A DNA stretch of 64,000 nucleotides from Tsuneonella sp. CC-YZS046 (lineage in GTDB: Bacteria; Pseudomonadota; Alphaproteobacteria; Sphingomonadales; Sphingomonadaceae), in NCBI RefSeq assembly GCF_035581365.1, contig NZ_CP141590.1, positions 620,001 through 684,000 on the forward strand. Reading direction: 5' to 3'. This document shows positions 17,390-25,699 of this stretch, piece by piece (position 1 is the first letter of the stretch; the number at the start of each line of letters is the position of its first letter). The notes beneath the pieces are model-generated. The model searched no databases. It had not been told where the DNA came from and worked only from the letters and a program-made list of their open reading frames with translations. A program made the position numbers and the translations under genes.

Positions 17390-18564
17390 TGACCAACAGT
17401 CGATATGACATTGCGATCGTGGGCATCGGGCAGACCCGTTTCACGAAATGGGGTGGGATTACCGACAAGAGCCAGTTTCAACTGGCTTGTGAGGCGATCA
17501 TCACTGCAGCCAACGATGCTGGCCTGAATCCTGAGGAAATCGACGGCTTCACCTCATTTTCCAATGATGCAAACGAAGCCAATCTTATGCAGGTTGCCCT
17601 GGGTATTCCTGTCATGCGTTTTACCGGCATGGTCTGGGGCGGCGGCGGCGGCGGATCATCCGCCTCGATCGCGCTGGCAGTCGCCGCATTGCGATCGGGG
17701 CAAGCCCATACAGTGGTCGCGTATCGAGGACTTTGCCAAGGGCAGACTCGGCGTTTCGGCAAGGCCAATTCAGCACGCGCACACAACAATTTCACCGCTC
17801 CGTTCGGATTGCTGGCACCCGGCCAAATGCTGGCCCTCATGGTGCGACGCCATATGCACCTCTACGGCACGAAGCCGGAGCATTTGGCCGAAATCGCGTT
17901 GTCGGGAAGGGCAAACGCCAATCGCAATCCGAATGCGGTTATGTACGGGCGTGAACTTGATGAGCAGACTTACTTCGCATCGCGAATGATCGCGGATCCG
18001 CTACGCCTCTATGACTGTTGCCTGGAAAGTGACGGTGCCTGCGCAGTCGTGTTGACGACGCTGGAAAGGGCGCTCGACCTACGGCAAAAACCGGTTCGCG
18101 TTCTTGCTGCGGCCCAGGGCAGCGGTCCCGGCTGGGGTAGTGGCCCGCTTGGTAGCCAGAATATGCCGGACGCGGATTATGCAACATCAAACAGTGTGGC
18201 GGTGGCGAAAGCACTTTACGAAGAGGCAAGCATGGGCCCTGAAGACATCGATGTTGCACAGGTATATGACCATTTCTCGGGCATGGTGATCATGGCGCTG
18301 GAAGACTACGGGTTCTGTCCACGCGGATCCGGGGGAGATTTCGTCGGCGATGGCAATATTCGATGGGGCACAGGCTCCTTGCCTATCAATACGGCGGGAG
18401 GAAATCTGTCGGAGGCTTACATTCACGGAATGACACATGTGCTCGAAGGTGTTCGTCAGCTTCGTGGCCAGTCGACTAGTCAGGTCGAAGGTGCCGAAAC
18501 CTGTCTTGTAACTGGTGGGCTTGGCGTATCGCCTACTAGCGGTCTTATCTTGGCAGCGGCCTGA
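17389..18564 (+). CDS. Thiolase-fold protein without nucleophilic Cys (lipid-transfer/Ltp2-like)
   Basis: 391 aa, thiolase superfamily, SCP-x/lipid-transfer branch. Where true thiolases carry the acylated Cys, this one reads WGGGGGGSSASIA, and the C-terminal CxGGG is replaced by TGGLGVSPTSG. It should therefore not be a classic thiolase. Ltp2-type aldolases of steroid side-chain degradation share this Cys-less pattern, the VYDHFSGMVIMALEDYGF block with a conserved Tyr, and a DUF35 partner. The partner gene follows here with a 1-bp overlap. Likely role: carbon-carbon cleavage of a CoA thioester (inference). The ATG at 17389 overlaps the ligase stop. Confidence 0.87.
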   Translation: MTNSRYDIAIVGIGQTRFTKWGGITDKSQFQLACEAIITAANDAGLNPEEIDGFTSFSNDANEANLMQVALGIPVMRFTGMVWGGGGGGSSASIALAVAALRSGQAHTVVAYRGLCQGQTRRFGKANSARAHNNFTAPFGLLAPGQMLALMVRRHMHLYGTKPEHLAEIALSGRANANRNPNAVMYGRELDEQTYFASRMIADPLRLYDCCLESDGACAVVLTTLERALDLRQKPVRVLAAAQGSGPGWGSGPLGSQNMPDADYATSNSVAVAKALYEEASMGPEDIDVAQVYDHFSGMVIMALEDYGFCPRGSGGDFVGDGNIRWGTGSLPINTAGGNLSEAYIHGMTHVLEGVRQLRGQSTSQVEGAETCLVTGGLGVSPTSGLILAAA

Positions 18565-18980
18565 TGGCTTATCTTCCCGAAAGCTTCGCGCCCGAACCGA
18601 ATTTCGAAGACGAACCCTTTTGGGACTTTTGCCGAAAGCAAGAGCTGCGATTTCAACGCTGCGTAGATTGTGAAACGGCGCGACATCCCCCTTCACCTGT
18701 ATGTCCCGCGTGCCATTCTACCCAGTCATATTGGGCATCGGCGCCAGATGAAGGAACGATCTTTACCTACACTATCATCCATCATCCCGCGGACAATCGG
18801 ATTGCCGACTCTATACCCTATGTCGTTGCGCTCGTGAAATTCGATGGTTTTGACGAAGTCAAACTGGTCACGAACATCGTGAGCGACGGTTCGGTCGCGA
18901 TCGGCCAATCTGTAAAGCTGGTCTGGGAGAAGGTGGACGGCGATATGTACTTGCCTCGTTTTGCGGCAGTCGACACATGA
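18564..18980 (+). CDS. DUF35 Zn-ribbon/OB-fold protein, partner of the thiolase-like protein
   Basis: 138 aa. An N-terminal rubredoxin-like zinc ribbon has Cys33, Cys36, Cys47 and Cys50 (RCVDC...VCPAC), followed by an OB fold (EGTIFTYTIIHHP, YVVALVKFDG). Members bind acyl-CoA and work as obligate partners of thiolase-fold or MaoC-fold proteins, as in the ChsH2-Ltp2 pair. The start overlaps the previous stop (TGATG), and the end overlaps the lactonase start by 4 bp, supporting a coupled complex. Confidence 0.92.
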   Translation: MAYLPESFAPEPNFEDEPFWDFCRKQELRFQRCVDCETARHPPSPVCPACHSTQSYWASAPDEGTIFTYTIIHHPADNRIADSIPYVVALVKFDGFDEVKLVTNIVSDGSVAIGQSVKLVWEKVDGDMYLPRFAAVDT

Positions 18981-19921
18981 AGACTGATCCAACTTCGGAA
19001 CTAGTCGACGTAGCCGGCGGATTGCGATTTCCGGAAGGACCGATAGCGCTTGACGATGGTTCATTCCTAGTTGTCGAAATCGCAGGTGGAACACTGACGC
19101 GGGTTAGTGAAAAGGGCGAGGTTGCCGTCGTGGCCGACTTGGGCGGCGGCCCGAATGGAGCCGCTCTCGGCCCCGATGGTCGCTGCTACGTTTGCAATAA
19201 CGGCGGTGTTCAGTTCCATGAGCGTAATGGGCGTTTGCTGCCGGGATTTCCACCTGACGACCATTCCGGAGGGTGGATCGAAGCGGTGGATCTGGCGAGC
19301 GGCGACGTGGAGCGTCTTTACGATCATTGCGCCTCGAATCCGCTGACTGCTCCCAATGACATCGTTTTCGATAAGGAAGGCGGATTCTGGTTCACGGACT
19401 TGGGTTTGCATCATCGCGGGAGACGCGTCCGAGACCTGGGCGCAGTTTACTATGCGTTGCCTGACGGGTCTCTCATCTCACAACAGATATTCCCGCTGGA
19501 AGGACCAAACGGGATCGGATTATCCCCTGACGAACGCAAGCTGTATGTTTCGGAATCGCTGACCGGTAGAGTCTGGGCTTTCGACCTAGAGGCTCCGGGG
19601 CGCGTTGCGAACTACGCGAACCGGCCTCCGTGGCGAAAGGGTGAACTGCACTGGACGAGCCCAGAATATGCCATGTTCGACTCGCTGGCAGTCGACGCGG
19701 ATGGCTACGTATACGTGGCCGATATCCCGTACGGCGGCATCAGCGTTATTGCGCCTGACGGGCAACTCGAACGGCAGATCGCGATGCCGGACGAGTTGAC
19801 CACGAACATCTGTTTTGGCGGGCCGGATAACAGACAAATGTACATCACTCTCTCATCGAGCGGGAAACTCGCAACTGTGCGCGCGCCGCGCAGAGGCTTG
19901 CGTCTCAATTTCGCGCGGTAG
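18977..19921 (+). CDS. SMP-30/gluconolactonase-family lactonase
   Basis: 314 aa, six-bladed propeller hydrolase of the SMP-30/LRE family; known members are metal-dependent lactonases. Metal-ligand positions are visible: Glu in LRFPEGP, Asn in APNDIVFD, Asn in GPNGIGLS and Asp in FDSLAVDADG. There is no signal peptide, so it acts in the cytosol. In a cluster with two Baeyer-Villiger-capable oxygenases, the natural reading is hydrolysis of the ring lactone they form. That substrate is inferred. Confidence 0.88.
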   Translation: MKTDPTSELVDVAGGLRFPEGPIALDDGSFLVVEIAGGTLTRVSEKGEVAVVADLGGGPNGAALGPDGRCYVCNNGGVQFHERNGRLLPGFPPDDHSGGWIEAVDLASGDVERLYDHCASNPLTAPNDIVFDKEGGFWFTDLGLHHRGRRVRDLGAVYYALPDGSLISQQIFPLEGPNGIGLSPDERKLYVSESLTGRVWAFDLEAPGRVANYANRPPWRKGELHWTSPEYAMFDSLAVDADGYVYVADIPYGGISVIAPDGQLERQIAMPDELTTNICFGGPDNRQMYITLSSSGKLATVRAPRRGLRLNFAR

Positions 19922-19937
19922 GTAAAGGAGGCTCGGC

Positions 19938-20450
19938 GTGAACGATCTAGCAAAGCGTATCGGACGAATCGAGGATCGCCAGGAAATCGAGGATCTGATC
20001 GTGCGCTATTTCATCGCTTCGGATGACAACGATTTCGAAACGCTGAAACGCTGCTTTGCCGCTAATGCCATTTTCGCAGGAACGGGTTTCCCGGTTTCTG
20101 AAGGCAGGGCCAACATTATGGTCTTTGTGCGCGCATTTCGGGAAGGCGTCGGTCAGACGGTCCATACACCAAATTTCGCGCTTGTCTCTTTCGACCCGGA
20201 AAGTGACAATCGGGCGGTGGGGACAGTGGGGGCCCACATCGAACTATCTTATGGGGGCACTACGGTGTTCGGTGCCTTTCGCTATCACGATAAATATGTC
20301 CGTGAAGAAGGTGCGTGGCGGTTCGCCCGTCGCGAATTGCTGAGTATTCATGTTGGCCCTTGGGATTCCATCTCCAGTTCGCTGACGGACAGGTTGAACG
20401 TACGCTGGCCAGGTACAGAGCCGGTCGTTTCAGATCTTCGCCAAACTTGA
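19938..20450 (+). CDS. NTF2-like/SnoaL-like protein
   Basis: 170 aa, cone-shaped alpha+beta fold of the NTF2/SnoaL-like group (EDRQEIEDLIVRYFIASDDNDFETLKRCF at the start, then HIELSYGGTT and YVREEGAWRFARRELLS). Members include ring-hydroxylating dioxygenase small subunits, isomerases and dehydratases, so the reaction is open. The GTG at 19938 has a textbook AAAGGAGG 6 bases upstream. It is last in the first operon, before operator copy 2. Confidence 0.82.
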   Translation: MNDLAKRIGRIEDRQEIEDLIVRYFIASDDNDFETLKRCFAANAIFAGTGFPVSEGRANIMVFVRAFREGVGQTVHTPNFALVSFDPESDNRAVGTVGAHIELSYGGTTVFGAFRYHDKYVREEGAWRFARRELLSIHVGPWDSISSSLTDRLNVRWPGTEPVVSDLRQT

Positions 20451-20481
20451 GAATCCTGCCTACATAAAAGCGAGTCTTTCG

Positions 20482-20499
20482 ATATACTGAGAAGTATAT
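20482..20499. promoter_or_regulatory. Cluster operator, copy 2
   Basis: Perfect 7-bp arms ATATACT and AGTATAT with a 4-base spacer (GAGA). TTGACA follows at 20502-20507, so the arrangement repeats that at 14520; both sites also share TAAGAT 7 bases after TTGACA. It is about 95 bp upstream of the alcohol dehydrogenase. Confidence 0.7.
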
Positions 20500-20593
20500 T
20501 ATTGACAATGATGGTAAGATAATTGATGGTCACTGATACAAAAAGGCGCCCGAGGCACATGTTTGCGGGAAGGTGCGAACGGAGAGGTCTTTT

Positions 20594-21676
20594 ATGGCTA
20601 AAGCGGCAGTTCTGGTGTCTGAAGGTGTTGTCGAGACGCGCGAGGTGCCGATCTTCGAGCCCGAAGCCGGCGGTGCGCTCGTGAGGATCGAACTGGGCGG
20701 TGTTTGCGGAACTGACCTGCACATGATTCATCGCCTTGCTTATGAATATCCCTTGCCGATTATTCTCGGGCATGAAGGCATCGGTCGCATTGAAAAGCTG
20801 GGCGCGGGAATGGATCGCGACCATGCGGGAGAGCCGATCAAGGTCGGTGATCGCGTTTACTGGTCTCCGATGGTTGCCTGCAACCAGTGCTATACTTGCA
20901 CCATCTTGGAAAGCAGTCCTTGTGAGAAAGCTGCTCACTTTGCCGAAGCAGATAAGCCAAGCTGGTGTTCGCACGCTGACTATGGTTGGCTCCCGCGGGG
21001 AATGCCTTTCTTCAAGGTTCCTGAAGGCGCATCGCTCGACGCGATCATAGCACTGGGTTGTGCGCTTCCTACTGCTGTGGGCAGTATCGATGTTGCAGGT
21101 GGCATAAAGTTCGGCGAGACAGTCGTGGTACAGGGGGCGGGGCCTGTCGGGCTCGCCGCGACATTGGTTGCAAATGTCTCAGGTGCTCGCCGTATCATCG
21201 TAATCGATAACAACAAGATACGGCTCGAACGCGCCAGGCTGATCGGTGCAACGGATACGCTCTCGCTTGAAGAGCTGACGCCAGAAGAGCGGAAGAATGC
21301 AGTGATGGATGCATGCGGGGCATCGGGTCCCGACCTAGTCGTGGAAGCGGCGGGCCATCTCTCTGCTTTTCCGGAGGGTGTTGCTCTCGGAGGGCAGGCA
21401 GGCCGATACTGTGTTGCGGGACTCTGGGGGGCGGCTGGCGAAGTCTCGTTCGAGCCACGTCAGCTTGTGCTCAAGAACTTCAGTGTCCGGGGCTCTATGG
21501 CGCCTCGCGCCAAGCATTACTACCGGGCGCTCCACCTCGCAGTCGACATGGCGGACAAGGTGCCGTTGGCAAATCTGATCACCCACCGTTTCGGTTTGAA
21601 TCAGGCAGCCGACGCTTATGCCGCGGTGACGGGTGGTGAGGCAGTGAAAGTCATTTTCGACATGTCGATCTCATGA
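20594..21676 (+). CDS. Zinc-dependent medium-chain alcohol dehydrogenase
   Basis: 360 aa MDR family alcohol dehydrogenase. Catalytic zinc ligands are Cys38 (GGVCGTDLH) and His60-Glu61 (GHEG). The structural zinc site has Cys96, Cys99, Cys102 and Cys110. The cofactor motif is GAGPVGLAA. The ATG at 20594 has GGAGAGG 7 bases upstream and beats a GTG seven codons earlier. The neighbouring P450 suggests it oxidises the hydroxylated product to a ketone, as the hydroxycamphor dehydrogenase does in the camphor route (inference). Confidence 0.9.
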   Translation: MAKAAVLVSEGVVETREVPIFEPEAGGALVRIELGGVCGTDLHMIHRLAYEYPLPIILGHEGIGRIEKLGAGMDRDHAGEPIKVGDRVYWSPMVACNQCYTCTILESSPCEKAAHFAEADKPSWCSHADYGWLPRGMPFFKVPEGASLDAIIALGCALPTAVGSIDVAGGIKFGETVVVQGAGPVGLAATLVANVSGARRIIVIDNNKIRLERARLIGATDTLSLEELTPEERKNAVMDACGASGPDLVVEAAGHLSAFPEGVALGGQAGRYCVAGLWGAAGEVSFEPRQLVLKNFSVRGSMAPRAKHYYRALHLAVDMADKVPLANLITHRFGLNQAADAYAAVTGGEAVKVIFDMSIS

Positions 21677-21731
21677 TCACGGGCAACCTATTGGCAGAAC
21701 GCAGCATCTCAGTAATGAGTAAGGAGAGACC

Positions 21732-22979
21732 ATGAATGCACAAGTGCCTCGTAGTCCAGCCGATGGCCTTGCAACTGTTCCACCCCATGTCCCGGCGGAA
21801 CTGGTCTTCCCTATCGATATGTATGCACTCGATGGAGTTGAGGACGGGTATCACGAGGCTTGGAAAGCGATTCAGGATTCTGGGGTTCCGAGCTTAGTCT
21901 GGACGCCGCATAACGGTGGGCATTGGATTGCCACCAAAGCAAGCTTGATCAAAGAGATATACAGCGATTTCGCGCGCTTTTCCAGTGAGATCATCCTGCT
22001 GCCCAAGGAGGCAGGCGAAAAGTATACTATTGTTCCGGCACAAATGGACCCCCCCGATCATACTGCTTATCGGAAGATCATGGAGAAGGCGTTGACGTTG
22101 TCTCGTATCCGTGATTTCGCGCCCGAAATTCGCGCGATCGCGGCCGAATTGATCGATGTTTTTGTGAATCGGGGTTATTGTAATTTTTCGAACGAATTCG
22201 CCCAGGTGTTTCCGGTGCGGGTATTTATGGCGTTGGCTGGACTTCCCCTAGAGGATGTTCCGCGGCTTCTGGAGATAACGTCGCAGATTACGCGCCCTTC
22301 CGGCAATACTCCTGAGGAAATGGGTATTTCGCTCGATTCTGCCATTCGGTCGCTGCACAACTATGTGGATCCAATTATTCGCGAACGACGCGGGCAGGAA
22401 GGCGATGATCTCATAACTGTCATGGTAAACAGTGAAGTCGATGGAAAGCAACTTGACGATGACAATGCTCGAGGTCTCACTTCGCTCTTGTTGCTCGGCG
22501 GATTGGATACAGTGGTCAATTTTCTCAATTTTATGATGCTGTATCTTGCGCGCAATCCGGAAAAAGCATCATACTTTGCAGCGGATGCTACAAATATTCG
22601 ACGAGGAACAGAAGAATTGCTCCGTCGCTTTCCTATCCTTGCTGAAAGTAGGAAAATTGTCAGTGACATGGAATACAGCGGGGTGTCATTCAAGCAGGGC
22701 GATCTCATTCTGGCGCCAATAGCACTGCACAATTTTGATGAAGAATTGAACAGTAATCCTCTTGAGCTGGATTTGCATCGCAAGCGCGTTTCTCACATTA
22801 CGTTCGGGGCTGGTCATCATCGATGCGTGGGCATGAACCTCGCTAGGATTGAACTGGGGATAATGCTTGAAGAGTGGTTCAGGAGGATCCCCAAATTTCA
22901 AATTAAGGATGGAAAGCAGCCTCGGTTTCAGTCTGGTTTCGTAGCCTCGGCGAGAAACGTTTGGTTGGAATGGGGATAA
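21732..22979 (+). CDS. Cytochrome P450, CYP101 (P450cam) family-like
   Basis: 415 aa soluble class I P450. The haem Cys365 lies in FGAGHHRCVG, the ExxR motif is Glu295-Arg298, and the oxygen-activating pair Asp259-Thr260 is in LLLLGGLDTVVNFL, nearly the same as P450cam. From my knowledge of P450cam, the camphor-binding Tyr96 is kept (Tyr98 here, GEKY), while the positions of Phe87 and Phe98 appear as Leu and Ile and Val247 as Leu. The pocket is therefore related but altered. Such enzymes need a 2Fe-2S ferredoxin and a reductase, and none is encoded in the window. AAGGAGAGACC precedes the ATG. It shares an operon with the alcohol dehydrogenase. Confidence 0.95.
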   Translation: MNAQVPRSPADGLATVPPHVPAELVFPIDMYALDGVEDGYHEAWKAIQDSGVPSLVWTPHNGGHWIATKASLIKEIYSDFARFSSEIILLPKEAGEKYTIVPAQMDPPDHTAYRKIMEKALTLSRIRDFAPEIRAIAAELIDVFVNRGYCNFSNEFAQVFPVRVFMALAGLPLEDVPRLLEITSQITRPSGNTPEEMGISLDSAIRSLHNYVDPIIRERRGQEGDDLITVMVNSEVDGKQLDDDNARGLTSLLLLGGLDTVVNFLNFMMLYLARNPEKASYFAADATNIRRGTEELLRRFPILAESRKIVSDMEYSGVSFKQGDLILAPIALHNFDEELNSNPLELDLHRKRVSHITFGAGHHRCVGMNLARIELGIMLEEWFRRIPKFQIKDGKQPRFQSGFVASARNVWLEWG

Positions 22980-23026
22980 CGAGCCGCGAGGTGCTATCCT
23001 CCGGAGCCTCAAAATTTGGCCTATTG

Positions 23027-23051
23027 TATACCAATGAGTATATTCTATAAT
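23027..23051 (+). promoter_or_regulatory. Cluster operator, copy 3, with overlapping promoter
   Basis: TATACC-AATG-AGTATA at 23027-23042 (one mismatch in the left arm), followed at once by a perfect -10 TATAAT at 23046-23051 inside a very AT-rich stretch (23022-23090). A poor -35 TTGTAT lies 16 bases upstream of the -10. The operator would sit inside the promoter of the TonB receptor. Confidence 0.55.
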
Positions 23052-23147
23052 ATAATATATATAAAATTTATATTATTAGTTTATAAAATGAGTCCCACAG
23101 AATTTTGGCGAGATCGGGCGGTAACCCACAGGGAGAGGGAGATATTT

Positions 23148-25547
23148 ATGTCAGATTTCAATCAGCGAGGAATTAGCGGACGTATGCTAGGGCGGCTATC
23201 GATGGGGGCGGCACCGCTTGCTCTGATGATGGGCGGAACCTCTGCAATGGCACAGTCCGCACCGGCGGCGGAACAGCCGAGCATCAGCTCTGGCGAGATT
23301 ATTGTAACCGCTCGCCGGTCGGATGAGAAGCTTCAGGACGTCCCGGTAGCAGTCACAGCGTTTGGGTCGCAAGCGCTCGAGGAGCGACGGATCACGACTG
23401 AGTTCGACCTCCAATCGGCGACGCCAGGCTTGACGGTCCGTTCGGCGGTCTCCTCCAACCAGATCAACTATGCGATCCGCGGCCAATCTATTGACGGGTT
23501 TTCCTTCTCGTCTCCGGCGGTTACGGCCTATCTCAACGAAGTTCCAACAGGCGGTACCTCTGGAACGGCCCTGTTTGATCTCGAATCCATTCAGGTGCTC
23601 AAGGGTCCCCAGGGTACCTTGTTTGGTCGCAATGCGACCGGCGGCGCTGTGCTTTATTCGTCCAAGGCGCCGGATGAGGAATTCAGCGGGTATTTGAAGG
23701 GTGGTTTTGGCAATTACAGCAATGTAGAAGTTGAGGGTGCGCTTAACCTGCCCATCACGTCAGGCGTGGCCGTACGTTTTGCAGGCCGCTCGCAGACGCG
23801 CGATGGTTACCAGAAGAACCTGATCGACGGTAGTGACCTCAATTCAGTCGACTCCCAAGTTGGCAGGATCAGCCTGCTGATCAAACCTGTCGATTCTGGT
23901 TTTAAGAACGTGACTGTTTTTCAGCGCGGTCATTATGGTGGCACCAACGGTTCGCTTAGTCTGCAAAATGCCAATGGCGTAAATGGTGCACCGGATAGCT
24001 ATGTAGACACTTCTGACGGGCTGACGAAACCTTTGGTTACCACTTTTCGCGATCTTCATGGCGCTGATGCCCTCGGCCCCGGTTTGGGGAGTTCGACCGA
24101 TCCTCGGGTAAATGCGCTTTACAACGGGATTGAAGATTATCTTCAGAAGAGAGCTGCTGGTTTAGCAGGCGGATTTTATGATGTTTCGATAAATCGTAGT
24201 CAGAAACACCGAGCGAACCAAACTTTTTTGGCGAATACTACGTCTTTTGAGTTTGACTCTGGGATTATTATAAAGAATATATTCGGTTATAACAAATTGA
24301 TGTCTGAAGATTTACTAGATGTAGATGGTGGACCATATGAGTTTTTTGGGGCCCTCGGCGGACCTGCTCAGAAGAAATGGGGTGAAACGTTTAGTGGAGA
24401 TGGTTACATCTTTGGAACCAAGCAATTCTCTAATGAGCTTCAGGTTTCCGGAAACCTTGGTGCGCTTAGCTTTATTGTCGGCGGGTTTATCTCCGAAGAG
24501 AAAACGTACTCCTACATTCCTGTCCAGATTTTGCCGGATTTGGGTGCGCCATATTTGGGATCGTATGACAGCACGACGAAGGACAAATCCAAGGCCCTTT
24601 ATGCCCAGCTGACATATGCGATCACTGACCGGCTCAATCTTACTGGTGGGTTCCGTTATACTTGGGAGAACGTTCGCATCCGGTTCAACCCCGGCAGCGT
24701 TGCCGATCCCAAGCTGCTTGGTGCGCTCAATGAAGGAGTAGTCAAGGATTCAAAACCGAGCTGGCTGATCGGTTTGGATTACAAGGTGACCGACGATCTG
24801 CTGCTCTATTTCAACCACCGGGGCAGTTGGCGAACCGGCGGTTTCAACGGCACGTCTGGCGCACGTTTTCCCGATCCTGATTTCTTCAAACCAGAGACCA
24901 CCTATGATTTCGAAATCGGTGCGAAATTCGCAGGCAGGCTTGGGTCGATCCCCACACGTTTGAATATCGCGGTGTATGACCAGTATATCAAGAATGTGCA
25001 GCGCACGATCTATTTCAACAGTACTGCGATGGCTGGTAATGCAAACAAGGCAAGGGTGACAGGTCTTGAGGTGGATACCAACTTGGGTCTCGCCGAATGG
25101 CTTAATGTTGGCGGCGCTTTTGCCTATACTGATGCGCGCTTCGCCGACAATCGGGCGCTTGTTGGAGGCCAGAACTTCTTTTTCGGACCATATGCCGATT
25201 CGCCGAAATATACTGGTTCGGCCTATGCACGTGCGGGAACTGAGATCGGTGAGGTCGGAGAAATTGCGTTGCGCGGGGAAGTCTATGCGCAGAGCCATTT
25301 CTATTACAGCAACCTGCATAACACGGTTTTGCCAGGGACGAAGATCGACGGTTATCAGCTCGTCAACCTACGCGGTGAATGGAATGGAATATTGGGGTCG
25401 AAGGTTAGTGCCGCACTTTACGTCAACAATCTGACCAAGGAAAAATACTATGTCGGCGGGATCGCGCTCGGGCAGGTGACGGGCTCGAATGCCGCAATAC
25501 CTGGTGCTCCGCGCATGTACGGATTTGAAGTGAAAGCTGAATTTTAG
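23148..25547 (+). CDS. TonB-dependent outer membrane receptor
   Basis: 799 aa. Signal peptide ends near AMAQS, a TonB-box-like GEIIVTARR follows, then the plug domain (LQDVPVAVTAFGSQ; VLKGPQGTLFGRNATGGAVLY) and a 22-strand barrel ending in Phe (GFEVKAEF). I chose the ATG at 23148 for its AGGGAGAGGGAG site and the signal peptide right after it; the open frame from 23016 runs through AT-rich promoter DNA. It probably imports the cluster substrate across the outer membrane, as is common for sphingomonad catabolic clusters (inference). Confidence 0.93.
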   Translation: MSDFNQRGISGRMLGRLSMGAAPLALMMGGTSAMAQSAPAAEQPSISSGEIIVTARRSDEKLQDVPVAVTAFGSQALEERRITTEFDLQSATPGLTVRSAVSSNQINYAIRGQSIDGFSFSSPAVTAYLNEVPTGGTSGTALFDLESIQVLKGPQGTLFGRNATGGAVLYSSKAPDEEFSGYLKGGFGNYSNVEVEGALNLPITSGVAVRFAGRSQTRDGYQKNLIDGSDLNSVDSQVGRISLLIKPVDSGFKNVTVFQRGHYGGTNGSLSLQNANGVNGAPDSYVDTSDGLTKPLVTTFRDLHGADALGPGLGSSTDPRVNALYNGIEDYLQKRAAGLAGGFYDVSINRSQKHRANQTFLANTTSFEFDSGIIIKNIFGYNKLMSEDLLDVDGGPYEFFGALGGPAQKKWGETFSGDGYIFGTKQFSNELQVSGNLGALSFIVGGFISEEKTYSYIPVQILPDLGAPYLGSYDSTTKDKSKALYAQLTYAITDRLNLTGGFRYTWENVRIRFNPGSVADPKLLGALNEGVVKDSKPSWLIGLDYKVTDDLLLYFNHRGSWRTGGFNGTSGARFPDPDFFKPETTYDFEIGAKFAGRLGSIPTRLNIAVYDQYIKNVQRTIYFNSTAMAGNANKARVTGLEVDTNLGLAEWLNVGGAFAYTDARFADNRALVGGQNFFFGPYADSPKYTGSAYARAGTEIGEVGEIALRGEVYAQSHFYYSNLHNTVLPGTKIDGYQLVNLRGEWNGILGSKVSAALYVNNLTKEKYYVGGIALGQVTGSNAAIPGAPRMYGFEVKAEF

Positions 25548-25561
25548 GTTTGGCTCAGTTT

Positions 25562-25600
25562 CTCCCCTGGTTGACGGCGGTGAGCTATCGACCAGGCGAG
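25562..25600. terminator. Possible hairpin terminator after the TonB receptor
   Basis: Arms 25562-25574 and 25588-25600 pair over 13 positions with one mismatch and one G-U, around a 13-base loop, 15 bases after the stop. No T run follows. Confidence 0.35.
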
Positions 25601-25658
25601 AATTGAATGAATCCATTCTGCTGGTGTATGTATGTTATTTATTGATCTTTTAATAGAC

Positions 25659-25674
25659 AGCACCAGATAGTATA
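25659..25674. promoter_or_regulatory. Degenerate cluster operator, copy 4
   Basis: The right arm AGTATA (25669-25674) is exact with N4 AGAT, but the left arm reads AGCACC and keeps only two of six bases. It is 25 bp upstream of the Baeyer-Villiger gene. It is reported because it repeats the spacing and position of the better copies. Confidence 0.3.
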
Positions 25675-25699
25675 ATTAAATTACATAGAGTAGGAAGAA

